Assembly (NCBI GenBank): GCA_036782775.1
Contig: DAIPYJ010000010.1
Coordinates: forward strand, 1 to 64,000
From: CF-13 sp036782775
GTDB taxonomy: Bacteria; Chloroflexota; Dormibacteria; CF-121
Length of the DNA stretch: 64,000 nucleotides
Direction of reading: 5' to 3'
Shown here: positions 49,356 through 57,301 of the stretch, piece by piece
How positions within the stretch are numbered: the stretch's first letter is position 1
Layout of the letters: every line of letters begins with the position of its first letter
Notes under the pieces: model-generated
What the model was told of the DNA's origin: nothing
The model's database searches: none
What the model saw: the letters and a program-made list of their open reading frames with translations, nothing else
Position numbers and translations under genes: made by a program

Positions 49356-50228
49356 ATGTTGCCCTGGCGACGCGAGCCCACCGCTTTTGCGATTTCCGGC
49401 GGCGGCGCCCGCGGTGCCACCCAGGTCGGCATGCTGCGCGCCCTGCTCGAGCGAGGGATCAAACCTGATCTCGTGGTCGGGGTTTCCATCGGGGCCTGGA
49501 ACGGGGCCTGGATCGCACACCGGCCGGACGTCGAGTGGGCACGCAAGCTGGAAGACGTCTGGCGGTCGGTGACGCGCCGGACGATCGACATGGTCTGGTG
49601 GCGGGCGGCCCGGAACATGGTGCGCCGGAAGCCGTCGCTTTACGAGGGCGGAGGTTTGTCCCGGTTCGTCGCCCGGCATCTGCAGGTCCATAACTTCGAG
49701 GACCTGGCGGTGCCTCTGCACACGGTTGCCATCGATCTGACGATGGGCACCAAGGCGGTGTTCTCCCATGGGCCGCTGGCCCCCGCGGTCCTGGCCTCGT
49801 CGGCGATTCCAGGGGTGTTTCCGCCGGTCGAGATCGACGGCCATCAACACGTCGACGGTGGCCTGGTCGACCCGACTGGTCTCGATACCGCTATCGAGCT
49901 TGGCGCCCGGCGAGTCTTTGTCCTGGACTCGGGCTATGCGGGTCGGCTGCCGGCGCCCCTGGGTTCGATGAACGCCATCGTCGACCACACCTTCCAGGTC
50001 GCGGCCCAGCACCGGACAAGATGGACGATCAAGCAGATGGGGCGGTCGGTCGACATCGTCCACATGCGTCCCGACGCCGGGTTTTTACGGCATTCGATGG
50101 ACTTCGGGTCGACCGACTTCTATCTAGCCGAGGGCTACCGATACGCCTGCGAGGTCCTCGACAGCCGGCGCCGTAGAGCCCGTCGTCCGGTCGAACTAGC
50201 GCCGATCGCCGCGCCGGTTTACCACTAG
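49356..50228 (+). CDS. Patatin-like phospholipase (RssA type)
   Basis: 290 residues. 'AFAISGGGARGATQVGMLRALLERGIKPDLVVGVSIGAWNGAWIA' contains the oxyanion GGGARG and the nucleophile elbow GVSIG (S44); the catalytic Asp is in 'HVDGGLVDPTGLDTAIELGARRVFVLD' (D167). It lacks the cNMP-binding domain of eukaryotic-like patatins, as in E. coli RssA and YlbK. Hydrolyses lipids at the cytoplasmic face. Ends with a basic tail (RRRRARRPVELAP). Confidence 0.92.
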   Translation: MLPWRREPTAFAISGGGARGATQVGMLRALLERGIKPDLVVGVSIGAWNGAWIAHRPDVEWARKLEDVWRSVTRRTIDMVWWRAARNMVRRKPSLYEGGGLSRFVARHLQVHNFEDLAVPLHTVAIDLTMGTKAVFSHGPLAPAVLASSAIPGVFPPVEIDGHQHVDGGLVDPTGLDTAIELGARRVFVLDSGYAGRLPAPLGSMNAIVDHTFQVAAQHRTRWTIKQMGRSVDIVHMRPDAGFLRHSMDFGSTDFYLAEGYRYACEVLDSRRRRARRPVELAPIAAPVYH

Positions 50229-50244
50229 CCCGGACCGAATCGCG

Positions 50245-50532
50245 GTGTCGCAGTACGACGTCACCGCCATTGCCGTGGACCCTACAAGCGGCGCCGTGAT
50301 CGGACGGCCACGGGTGGAGCGTGTCGATACGGAAACGAATGACGTCTTCCGCGGCTGCAAAAGCCCGTGGGAGGTCGAGGACCGGTATCACGCCTACTGG
50401 AATCGGCTGGACGACTCGTGGGAACGGCAGTTTCCACCCGGGAAAGAGAAGGTTTTCGTCCTTCACGTCGACGCGGTCCGTCCGTCAGACGGAGGAAATA
50501 TCGTCGAGCTTAGCGCGAGACGCGGAAGCTGA
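50245..50532 (+). CDS. Hypothetical protein, 95 residues
   Basis: GTG start. 'YDVTAIAVDPTSGAVIGRPRVERVDTETNDVFRGCKSPWEVEDRYHAYWNRLDDSWERQFPPGKEKVFVLHVDAV' reads as a beta-rich protein with a middle 'CKSPWEVEDRYHAYWNRLD' helix. The 'S-P-W-E-v-E-d-R-Y-x-a-Y-W-x-x-x' segment recalls a small DUF I have seen in soil-bacterial genomes but cannot name. It begins 16 bases after the patatin stop and overlaps the convergent NadC-like gene by 23 bases. Confidence 0.5.
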   Translation: MSQYDVTAIAVDPTSGAVIGRPRVERVDTETNDVFRGCKSPWEVEDRYHAYWNRLDDSWERQFPPGKEKVFVLHVDAVRPSDGGNIVELSARRGS

Positions 50533-51715
50533 AGTCGAAGGCCTTGACGGACTGGGTCAGCTGATCCACCGAGATGAAGTCCACGCCGGCGAGCGCGTAG
50601 GCGCGCGCGTTATCGAGCCCGACCTTTCCGGTGATCTCCACCTTTGCCCGTCCCTGAACCAGGGCGATAGCCTGCCGGACCTGGCCGGGCGGAAAGTTCT
50701 CGAGCCGAAGCACATTGACCTTGGCCTGGAGGGCCTGCTCGAGCTCCTGCATGTTGGTCACCGTGAGCTCGATCCGCTTGCCCTGATGCGTCTTGCGGAG
50801 CTGCCGGACGATGTTCGGCACGCCGTCGCTCAGCGCGAGATGCGACCCGGTCACGATCAAGCGCTCGGACAGGCCTTTCAGGTGGACGATGCCGCCGCCG
50901 CACTCGACCGCGTACTTCTCGAGGAACCCGAGACCAGGCGAGGTGCTGCGCGTGCCAAGAATGCGGGTCTTGGTCCCGCGAACGGCATTGGTGAAGCGGG
51001 CGGTCTGACTGGCAACTCCGGTAAGGTGCTCGAGGAAGTTCAGGGCGGTTTGCTGCGCCTGCAGCACGCTAACCGCCGGGCCCGAAACTCGGGCCACGAG
51101 CTGCCCGCTGGAGAGGGTCGCGCCATCGGTCGAGCGCGCCTCGAAGTTGATGTTTTTGTCGACCAGCTCGAAGACACGGCGGAAGAATGGCAGGCCGGCC
51201 AGCACGCCGTCTTCGTTCGCGATCAGCTTGCCCCGCGCCTTGACCTTGCCCGGGAAGAGCGCCTGCGTTGTCATGTCCCCATCGCCGACGTCCTCCGCCA
51301 GTGCCTCCTTGATGAGCTTGTCGACGGTCGCCATGGGAAACCGCATGGTGATGACCGGCGGGGCGACCGGCTTGGGAGCCGGGGTCGGAGGCGGTGGCGG
51401 CGTGGCGGGGCGCGGCGGCATCCCCGGAGGACGACCTGCCGTTCGCCAGGGCGAGCCGAGACCCAGGATCGTGGGCCTGGGGAAGGGCATGATCGGGACG
51501 CCGGGCGGCAGCGGTGGCTGCGGCGGCGGCTGAGGTTTAGCTTGCTGGACCACGGTCGGAGCCACCGGCTCTGGAGCCGGTGCCGGCGCCCGCTGCGCGA
51601 CCGGTTTGGTGGCCGGGCGTGCGGCGACCGACGTCTTTCGGGCCACGGAGGCGCCCTTCTTCGATCCTGAGCCCGTCTTCGGGCGCGCCGATTTGGCGCT
51701 CGGCTTTGCCTTCAC
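50510..51715 (-). CDS. NadC-like protein with degenerate active site and long Pro-rich N terminus
   Basis: 401 residues from GTG 51715. Residues 1-125 are Pro, Ala and Lys rich (AKPQPPPQPPLPPGVP and so on), absent from normal NadC (about 280 residues). Residues 127-401 have the whole quinolinate phosphoribosyltransferase fold: 'LAEDVGDGDMTT', 'QQTALNFLEHLTGVAS', 'GTRSTSPGLGFLEKYAVECGGGIVHLKGL', 'IELTVTNMQELEQAL', 'LRLENF' and 'GVDFISVDQLTQS'. But the functional residues differ: TRKT reads TRST, NHR reads VHL, I-K-D-N-H reads VTGSH, E-V-E reads ELT, LDN reads LEN and the ER before TALN reads QQ. So it is probably not an active NadC. It is the last gene in the order panB, panC, this gene. Confidence 0.75.
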   Translation of the reverse strand: MKAKPSAKSARPKTGSGSKKGASVARKTSVAARPATKPVAQRAPAPAPEPVAPTVVQQAKPQPPPQPPLPPGVPIMPFPRPTILGLGSPWRTAGRPPGMPPRPATPPPPPTPAPKPVAPPVITMRFPMATVDKLIKEALAEDVGDGDMTTQALFPGKVKARGKLIANEDGVLAGLPFFRRVFELVDKNINFEARSTDGATLSSGQLVARVSGPAVSVLQAQQTALNFLEHLTGVASQTARFTNAVRGTKTRILGTRSTSPGLGFLEKYAVECGGGIVHLKGLSERLIVTGSHLALSDGVPNIVRQLRKTHQGKRIELTVTNMQELEQALQAKVNVLRLENFPPGQVRQAIALVQGRAKVEITGKVGLDNARAYALAGVDFISVDQLTQSVKAFDFSFRVSR

Positions 51716-51768
51716 TTTTGAAGTTGTCGTCCGCCCCTTCGCCTTAATCTTCGAGCGCCGGTCTGAAC

Positions 51769-52602
51769 TCAGACCCGCTCGGCTCCGAACACGACGTTAT
51801 CGATCAATCTTGTCGATCCAAGTTTAACAGCGACCGCCAAAACATTGCCCGGCTGAACACGGATGGGTGGACGCAGCGTCGTGTCTTCCACCACGGAAAC
51901 GTACCCGATCTCCAGCTGCGGAACCTTTCCGAGCACATCTTTCGCCGCCCCTTCGAGGGCGCTCGGGTCCGTCTCGCCCGCCTTGAAGCGATCCGCCGCC
52001 GCGACCAGGGCCCGATGGATCGCGGAGGCCTCCCGACGCTGCCCCTGGTCGAGATAGGCATTTCGCGAGCTCATCGCCAGCCCGTCCGGCTCGCGAACGG
52101 TCGGGACGGTCACGATCCTGATCGGCAGGGCAAAGTCCCGAACCAGCTGCCGAACCAACACGACCTGCTGGAAGTCCTTCTGGCCGAAGTAGGCGCGTTT
52201 CGGCTGGGTCAAATTGAAGAGCTTGAGCACGACGGTCAGGACCCCGGCGAAGTGTCCCGGCCTGACCTGCCCTTCGAGAACCTGGGCGAGCGGGCCGGGA
52301 TCGACGGCGGTTTTGAACGCAGGCGGATAGATCTGCTCGACTGGCGGATGGAAGATCACGTCCACCCCGAGCGCCTTCAGGCGGTCGCGGTCGGCCTCGA
52401 ACGGTCGCGGGTACCGACTCAAGTCTTCCGCCGGCCCGAACTGCCGCGGGTTGACGAAGATGCTGGCGACCACCCGTTGGTTCTCGCGGCGGGCGCGCTC
52501 GAGGAGCGCGTCGTGGCCGGCATGCAGGGCGCCCATCGTAGGGACGAACCCGATCTCCTCGCCGTTATGCCGCCAGGCAATCGCCTGGTCCTGCATTGCC
52601 AT
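51769..52602 (-). CDS. panC: Pantothenate synthetase
   Basis: 277 residues from the ATG at 52600-52602 (a longer frame begins upstream but lies across the panB end). 'IGFVPTMGALHAGHDALLERARRENQRVVASIFVNPRQFGPAEDLSRYPRP' holds HIGH (GALHAGH) and the pantoate site, 'YFGQKDFQQ' the ATP site and 'DGLAMSSRNAYL' the KMSKS equivalent. It condenses pantoate and beta-alanine. Codons just before the ATG (VIESA) resemble the missing family N terminus (a strand), so the true start could be slightly upstream. Order panB-panC conserved. Confidence 0.95.
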   Translation of the reverse strand: MAMQDQAIAWRHNGEEIGFVPTMGALHAGHDALLERARRENQRVVASIFVNPRQFGPAEDLSRYPRPFEADRDRLKALGVDVIFHPPVEQIYPPAFKTAVDPGPLAQVLEGQVRPGHFAGVLTVVLKLFNLTQPKRAYFGQKDFQQVVLVRQLVRDFALPIRIVTVPTVREPDGLAMSSRNAYLDQGQRREASAIHRALVAAADRFKAGETDPSALEGAAKDVLGKVPQLEIGYVSVVEDTTLRPPIRVQPGNVLAVAVKLGSTRLIDNVVFGAERV

Positions 52603-52619
52603 CGCCGACTCGATGACTA

Positions 52620-52655
52620 AACCCTCAGCCTGCCCGCTCCGGGAGGAAGAGGGGT
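52620..52655 (-). repeat. Degenerate REP-like element, copy 12
   Basis: AACCCTCAGCCTGCCCGCTCCGGGAGGAAGAGGGGTGC: an eroded version of the family between panC and panB, with a weak stem. Confidence 0.4.
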
Positions 52656-52660
52656 GCTGG

Positions 52661-53464
52661 TCAGCGGGCGGCGTACTCGTGTTCGGCGGTCGGAAAGGCG
52701 CCCGCCTGGACATCCTGATCGAATTGCCGGGCAGCCGCTTCGATGCTCTTCCCCAGCGTGGCGTACTGGCGCACGAACTTGGCGACATGATCGGGATTGA
52801 GCCCGAGGACGTCCTGGATGACGAGCACCTGCGCGTCGCATCCCGCCCCGGCGCCGATGCCGATCGTCGGGACCGAAAGCGCCTCCGAAACGCGCTTTCC
52901 CAGGGCGCTCGGCATGCCCTCCAGCACCACCGCAAAGGCACCCGCCTGTTCCAGCGCCTGCGCGTCCTTGAAGATCTGCTCCGCCGAATCCTCGGTCCGG
53001 CCTTGCACGCGCCAGCCGCCGAACTGGTTGACGAACGTCGGCGTCAGGCCCAGGTGCGCCATCACCGGAATGCCCATCGAGGTGAGCCGGCAGGTGTGGT
53101 CGATGATGCGGCCGCCGCCTTCCATCTTCACCGCGTGGACGCGCGCTTCCTGCATCAAGCGCCCGGCGTTGCGGATCGTGTCCTCCAGCGAAGCGTGGTA
53201 CGACATGAACGGCATGTCGCCGATGATCAGCGCGTTCGGCGCGCCGCGCACGACGGCGCTCGCGTGCCGGATCATGTCGTCCATCGTCACGCTCAGGGTG
53301 TCTGGATAGCCGAGCATCGTCATGCCCAGGCTGTCGCCAACCAGAAGCACCGGAATACCGGCCCGGTCGAGCCACTTGGCCGTCGTGTAGTCGTATGCCG
53401 TGAGCATCGTGAACTTCTTGCCTTCGGCCTTCCACTTGCGCAGATCGCGAACGTTGACCGTCAT
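52661..53464 (-). CDS. panB: 3-methyl-2-oxobutanoate hydroxymethyltransferase
   Basis: 267 residues. 'MLTAYDYTTAKWLDRAGIPVLLVGDSLGMTMLGYPDTLSVTMDDMIRHASAVVRGA' and 'IGDMPFMSYHASLEDTIRNAGRLMQEARVHAVKMEGG' are the full PanB signature (metal ligands D-S-L and later D/E). 'MAHLGLTPTFVNQFGGWRVQGR' and 'IGIGAGAGCDAQVLVIQDVLGLNPDHVAKFVRQY' complete it. It makes ketopantoate from ketoisovalerate. It starts inside the previous gene end (ATGA overlap with the DUF2520 gene). Confidence 0.96.
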   Translation of the reverse strand: MTVNVRDLRKWKAEGKKFTMLTAYDYTTAKWLDRAGIPVLLVGDSLGMTMLGYPDTLSVTMDDMIRHASAVVRGAPNALIIGDMPFMSYHASLEDTIRNAGRLMQEARVHAVKMEGGGRIIDHTCRLTSMGIPVMAHLGLTPTFVNQFGGWRVQGRTEDSAEQIFKDAQALEQAGAFAVVLEGMPSALGKRVSEALSVPTIGIGAGAGCDAQVLVIQDVLGLNPDHVAKFVRQYATLGKSIEAAARQFDQDVQAGAFPTAEHEYAAR

Positions 53465-54297
53465 GCTGCGTCCTCCTTCTTGCCCTGAGCGAGCCGTTTC
53501 GTGCGGTCGGCGAGCTGGCGGTAGAGGCGTTGCAGCTCGGGATCGCGGCTGAGCGCCTCGAGGTGTTTGCGAATCGTGCCTTCGTCGCCGCGCGCCGCCG
53601 GGCCGGTGATGGCGTCCGCCGGCGACAGATCGCGAAGGTTGTTGACGGCGCCGGTGAGCAACGCCGTCATGCCCTGGCGCGCCGTCTCCGGATCGATTCC
53701 GGCATCGGCTGCAAGGGCGATCGCCTCGGCGAGCAACATCGTCGGGTAGTTCGCGGCAAAAACCGCCGCCGCATGGTAGAGCGCATGGTCGACGTGGGTG
53801 AGGTCGAACGCGTGGCCGCCCAGGTCGCTTGCCATCCGGCTCAGCTGCTCGCGAAGAACGCCGTCGGCGTCGATACCAAAATAGGTGCCCGGGACGTTCT
53901 CGGCCGCTTGTGGGCCACGCCGAAAGGTTTGAAGCGGGTGGAAGACGCCGACCCGGAGGCTCCCCTGCTCTGCCAGCGGCTTGAGCGGAGTTCGATCCTG
54001 GGCGCCGCTCAGGTGAACCGCGGCCTTGCCCGCCGCCGAACAGAGCGACTCCGCCATCTCGGCGGCCAGCGACGCAATCACGTCGTCAGGAACGGCGACG
54101 ATCGTCAGATCCGCGACGTCGATCGTGGTCGCCGGCGACTGGCAGGGCCTGGCGTCAAGCTCCTCGGCTAGGGCTCGGACGTTGTCTGGATTCCGTCCGC
54201 CGATGGCGGCGATGGTGTAGCCGGCCTTGTGGAGGCTCCGGCCCAGGGCTGATCCGGCGCGGCCGGGCCCGATGACGCCGATGGTCGGTTTCTGCAT
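53461..54297 (-). CDS. DUF2520/Rossmann-like dehydrogenase, pan operon
   Basis: 278 residues from the ATG at 54295-54297; GTG starts a little upstream are possible. 'TIGVIGPGRAGSALGRSLHKAGYTIAAIGGRN' is a Rossmann nucleotide motif (GxGxxG as GPGRAG), 'DLTIVAVPDDVIASLAAEMA' the second, and 'GVFHPLQTFRRGPQA' with 'HVDHALYHAAAVFAANYPTMLLAEA' is the C-terminal DUF2520 dimer part. DUF2520 proteins occur in pan operons and may stand in for PanE (ketopantoate reductase); this context supports that idea. Upstream of panB with four-base overlap. Confidence 0.85.
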   Translation of the reverse strand: MQKPTIGVIGPGRAGSALGRSLHKAGYTIAAIGGRNPDNVRALAEELDARPCQSPATTIDVADLTIVAVPDDVIASLAAEMAESLCSAAGKAAVHLSGAQDRTPLKPLAEQGSLRVGVFHPLQTFRRGPQAAENVPGTYFGIDADGVLREQLSRMASDLGGHAFDLTHVDHALYHAAAVFAANYPTMLLAEAIALAADAGIDPETARQGMTALLTGAVNNLRDLSPADAITGPAARGDEGTIRKHLEALSRDPELQRLYRQLADRTKRLAQGKKEDAA

Positions 54298-54454
54298 GCT
54301 TGCCGTCTCGGTCACGAGGATCCAAGCGGTGTCTCCACTATAACGGGGTCTGCGGCCATAACCCGCAGCCCGCACGCGCGGGATGGTGGGGCCGCGGAAG
54401 CGACCGCGGCCATATCTCGACCTAGGCTCCCCTATCTTCTGAGGGTTTTTCTCG

Positions 54455-54901
54455 TCAGCCGGCTGCGACGGGCTCCTTGGCACTTTTCCGTCCTGCCGAG
54501 GTGTACTGGAGAAAGCGAATGCCGTTGCCGAAGGGATCGCGGACTCCCATGTCGATGCCATAGAAATTGTCGTTCGGCTCCTGGGTGAACTCGGTGACGC
54601 CCCGGGCCTTGAGCTTCTCGTAGAGTCCGCGGCAATCGTCGGTCACAAACACCAGGCCACTGAGCGCACCAGTGGCGACCAGTTGCCGGAGTTTCTCGGC
54701 CGTGGCCTCGTCGTGCACCGGCGGTCCCGGCTGAAGCAGCTGGATTTCGGTACCGGAATCCCCTGGCACCCGGACCGTCAGCCAGCGAAACGATCCCTGC
54801 TTGACGTCGCTGCCAACCTCGAGACCAAGCTTGTTGACATAGAAGTCGAGGGCCTTGTCCTGATCCAGGACGATGATCGACGTGACATTGAGTTTGATCA
54901 C
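54455..54901 (-). CDS. VOC-family (glyoxalase/bleomycin-resistance fold) protein
   Basis: 148 residues. 'LNVTSIIVLDQDKALDFYVNKLGLEVGSDVKQGSFRWLTVRVPG' and 'LVFVTDDCRGLYEKLKARGVTEFTQEPNDNFYGIDMGVRDPFGNGIRFLQ' are the paired beta-alpha-beta-beta-beta modules; the last metal-site residues read 'DPFGNGIRF'. The GGAGG at minus-strand 54911-54915 region gives a good RBS. Usually a dioxygenase, lyase or antibiotic-binding fold; ligand unknown. Confidence 0.88.
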   Translation of the reverse strand: MIKLNVTSIIVLDQDKALDFYVNKLGLEVGSDVKQGSFRWLTVRVPGDSGTEIQLLQPGPPVHDEATAEKLRQLVATGALSGLVFVTDDCRGLYEKLKARGVTEFTQEPNDNFYGIDMGVRDPFGNGIRFLQYTSAGRKSAKEPVAAG

Positions 54902-55096
54902 GATTTCATTCCTCCTTTTGTCGTTGGGTTCGTTGGAACGAAGCCCATCGTAAGGTGGCTCGGCGCATCAGCGCTTCTCGAAATCTGCTCGATCGCGCCG
55001 GCGTCCCGGATACCCTTCGCCGATGACGGTGCGTCCAATATGACGCCGTTCGTATTGGGACCGTTGCCTCTCCTTGCCTGGGATGCGTAGCGTGAG

Positions 55097-55306
55097 ATGG
55101 TGACCCGCCAGGAAGAAGCAGAGCTACTCACGGCCGAGCTCGACGAAGTGACCGCCGGAATCGCTCGAGTTGGCCGTGCGCTGCGAGAGCAGCGACGGGT
55201 TTCGCAAAGCCTGCTAACCGAGGTTCGCCGGCTGCGCAAGGTCAACGCGCAGTTGATCGCGCGCCCGATCAGAAAGGCAGCAGCGAGTTCCCCGCTGGCA
55301 GGCTAG
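55097..55306 (+). CDS. Small coiled-coil protein
   Basis: 69 residues: 'QEEAELLTAELDEVTAGIARVGRALREQRRVSQSLLTEVRRLRKVNAQLIARPIRK', a continuous heptad pattern (L/V every three to four residues) and a basic C terminus. A dimeric coiled coil is likely. No GGAGG stands before the ATG; GTG at 55100 is the next codon. It converges on ftsH with a three-base gap. No known family. Confidence 0.55.
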   Translation: MVTRQEEAELLTAELDEVTAGIARVGRALREQRRVSQSLLTEVRRLRKVNAQLIARPIRKAAASSPLAG

Positions 55307-55309
55307 CCG

Positions 55310-57238
55310 TCAGGCCGGCGTGGGCTCGAGACGGCCGGGGGGCAACTCCGGACCGCGGTCGTCGATCTTCGGCTGGACGTGCGGCGGTCGCTGTGCCTCC
55401 GGCTTGACCGGCGCCGGCCGCTCCGGCACCTTGCCGTCGGGCGAGTTGAGGACGGCGTCCATCTGCCAACCCTCGATCGTCTCCTCGCGTTTGAGGTAAT
55501 CGGCGAGCTGGACGAGCTTGTCCTTGCGCTCGGTCAGGATTTTTTTCGCCCGCTGATAGGCGGTGTCGACGAGGCGGTGGACCTCCTGGTCGATCTCGCC
55601 TGCAACCTCTTCGGAGTAATTCCGCTGCTCACCCAGATCGCGCCCCAAAAAGACGAGCTCTTCCTTGTGGCCGAAGGTCAGCGGCCCCAGCTTTTCGGAC
55701 ATCCCCCACTCGGTGACCATTCGGCGGGCGAGCTTGGTCGCCTTGCCAATGTCGTCCGAGGCGCCCGAGGTGATGTCACCGAAGATCAGCTCCTCCGCGA
55801 CGCGGCCGCCCAGGATGACCGCCATGTCATCGTTGAGCTCGCTGCGGGACACGAGGTAACGATCCTCAGTCGGCAACTGCATCGTCCAGCCGAGCGCCAT
55901 GCCGCGCGAGATGATCGAGACCTTGTGGACCGGGTCGGCGTTGGGCAGCGATTTCGCCACCAGTGCGTGCCCGATCTCGTGGTAGGCAATAACGTTCTTT
56001 TCCTGCTCGGTGATCATGCGCGACTTGCGCTCCGGGCCGGCGATCACACGGGCGATGGCTTCTTCCAGCTCGACCTGGCCAATCGCCTTCTTGTTGCTGC
56101 GCGCGGCCAGGATCGCGGCCTCATTAATAAGGTTGCTGAGGTCGGCGCCGGAAAAGCCTGGCGTCTGCCGTGCCAGCACTTCGAGGTCGACCTGGCCGTC
56201 GAACGGCTTGTTGCGCGCGTGGACCTCGAGGATGGCGCGACGGCCGCGAATGTCGGGCCGGTCGAGCGTCACGTGCCGGTCGAAACGTCCGGGACGGAGC
56301 AGCGCGGGGTCGAGGACGTCGGGCCGGTTGGTGGCCGCGATCACGATGACGTGCGTATTGGTCTCGAAACCGTCCATCTCGACCAGTAACTGGTTGAGCG
56401 TCTGCTCGCGCTCGTCATGACCGCCGCCCAGACCGGCGCCGCGCTGGCGGCCGACCGCATCGATCTCGTCGACGAAAACGATGCAGGGCGAGTTCTTCTT
56501 CGCCTGGTCGAAGAGGTCGCGGACGCGGCTGGCGCCGACGCCGACGAACATCTCGACGAACTCGGAGCCGGAGATGCTGAAGAAGGGCACCCCGGCTTCG
56601 CCGGCGACCGCCTTGGAGAGCAGCGTTTTGCCGGTGCCCGGAGGTCCAACCATGAGGACGCCTTTCGGTATTCGCGCCCCCAGCGCGGTGAATTTCTCTG
56701 GGAACTTGAGGAACTCGACAATTTCGGTCAGCTCCTGCTTGGCCTCCTCCACGCCGGCGACATCATTGAAGGTGACGGCGGGCTTGTCGCCGCTCAAGAG
56801 GCGGGCGCGGCTGCGCCCGAATGAGATGGCCTGGTTGTTGCCGCTCTGCGTCTGGCGGAGCATGTACCACATAAAGCCGCCGATGACCAGGAAGAGGATG
56901 ACGTTGGGCAGGACGACCGACAGCAGCAGGTTCGACGAGCTGGGGGCCTCGGTATTGAAAGCCACGTTGTCGTCGGCGAATTTGGTTTCGATCGGGAAGG
57001 TGTCGCGGAACGTCGTCTTGTAATGGTTACCGGCCTTGTCGGTCCAGTCGACCTCGGTGCCGCTGCTCTTGATGGTTGCCGAGCCGATCTCGTGCGAGTC
57101 GGCGGCCTGGATCAGGTCGGAGGTCGTTTTGTCCACAGGCGCGGTCGCCGTGTTGAAGCTCTTGTAGGTCGCGTAGATGATGGCGAGCAAACCAGCGAGC
57201 AGGACGAAATAGAAGATGTTGCGGTTACGCCCTTTCAT
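55310..57238 (-). CDS. ftsH: ATP-dependent zinc metalloprotease FtsH
   Basis: 642 residues. TM1 about 10-26, a periplasmic part to about 103, TM2 about 104-127; Walker A GPPGTGKT (198-205), Walker B 'CIVFVDEIDAVG', second region of homology 'TNRPDVLDPALLRPGRFDRH', and the zinc site HEIGH (420-424) with the third ligand Asp in the C-terminal helix. The tail is Pro-rich. It degrades misfolded membrane proteins and short-lived cytosolic ones. TAAGAT lies nine bases before the ATG; possibly leaderless. tilS is upstream, as in Bacillus. Confidence 0.97.
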   Translation of the reverse strand: MKGRNRNIFYFVLLAGLLAIIYATYKSFNTATAPVDKTTSDLIQAADSHEIGSATIKSSGTEVDWTDKAGNHYKTTFRDTFPIETKFADDNVAFNTEAPSSSNLLLSVVLPNVILFLVIGGFMWYMLRQTQSGNNQAISFGRSRARLLSGDKPAVTFNDVAGVEEAKQELTEIVEFLKFPEKFTALGARIPKGVLMVGPPGTGKTLLSKAVAGEAGVPFFSISGSEFVEMFVGVGASRVRDLFDQAKKNSPCIVFVDEIDAVGRQRGAGLGGGHDEREQTLNQLLVEMDGFETNTHVIVIAATNRPDVLDPALLRPGRFDRHVTLDRPDIRGRRAILEVHARNKPFDGQVDLEVLARQTPGFSGADLSNLINEAAILAARSNKKAIGQVELEEAIARVIAGPERKSRMITEQEKNVIAYHEIGHALVAKSLPNADPVHKVSIISRGMALGWTMQLPTEDRYLVSRSELNDDMAVILGGRVAEELIFGDITSGASDDIGKATKLARRMVTEWGMSEKLGPLTFGHKEELVFLGRDLGEQRNYSEEVAGEIDQEVHRLVDTAYQRAKKILTERKDKLVQLADYLKREETIEGWQMDAVLNSPDGKVPERPAPVKPEAQRPPHVQPKIDDRGPELPPGRLEPTPA

Positions 57239-57247
57239 GGCCGCCTC

Positions 57248-57253
57248 ATCTTA
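57248..57253 (-). promoter_or_regulatory. -10 box (TAAGAT) of ftsH
   Basis: TAAGAT on the minus strand ends nine bases before the ftsH ATG, the same spacing seen at four other genes in this window. Confidence 0.4.
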
Positions 57254-57301
57254 GCACCGCATTTTTAAGAAATCTGTGTGCCAATACGAGGTAGAACGAA
57301 T

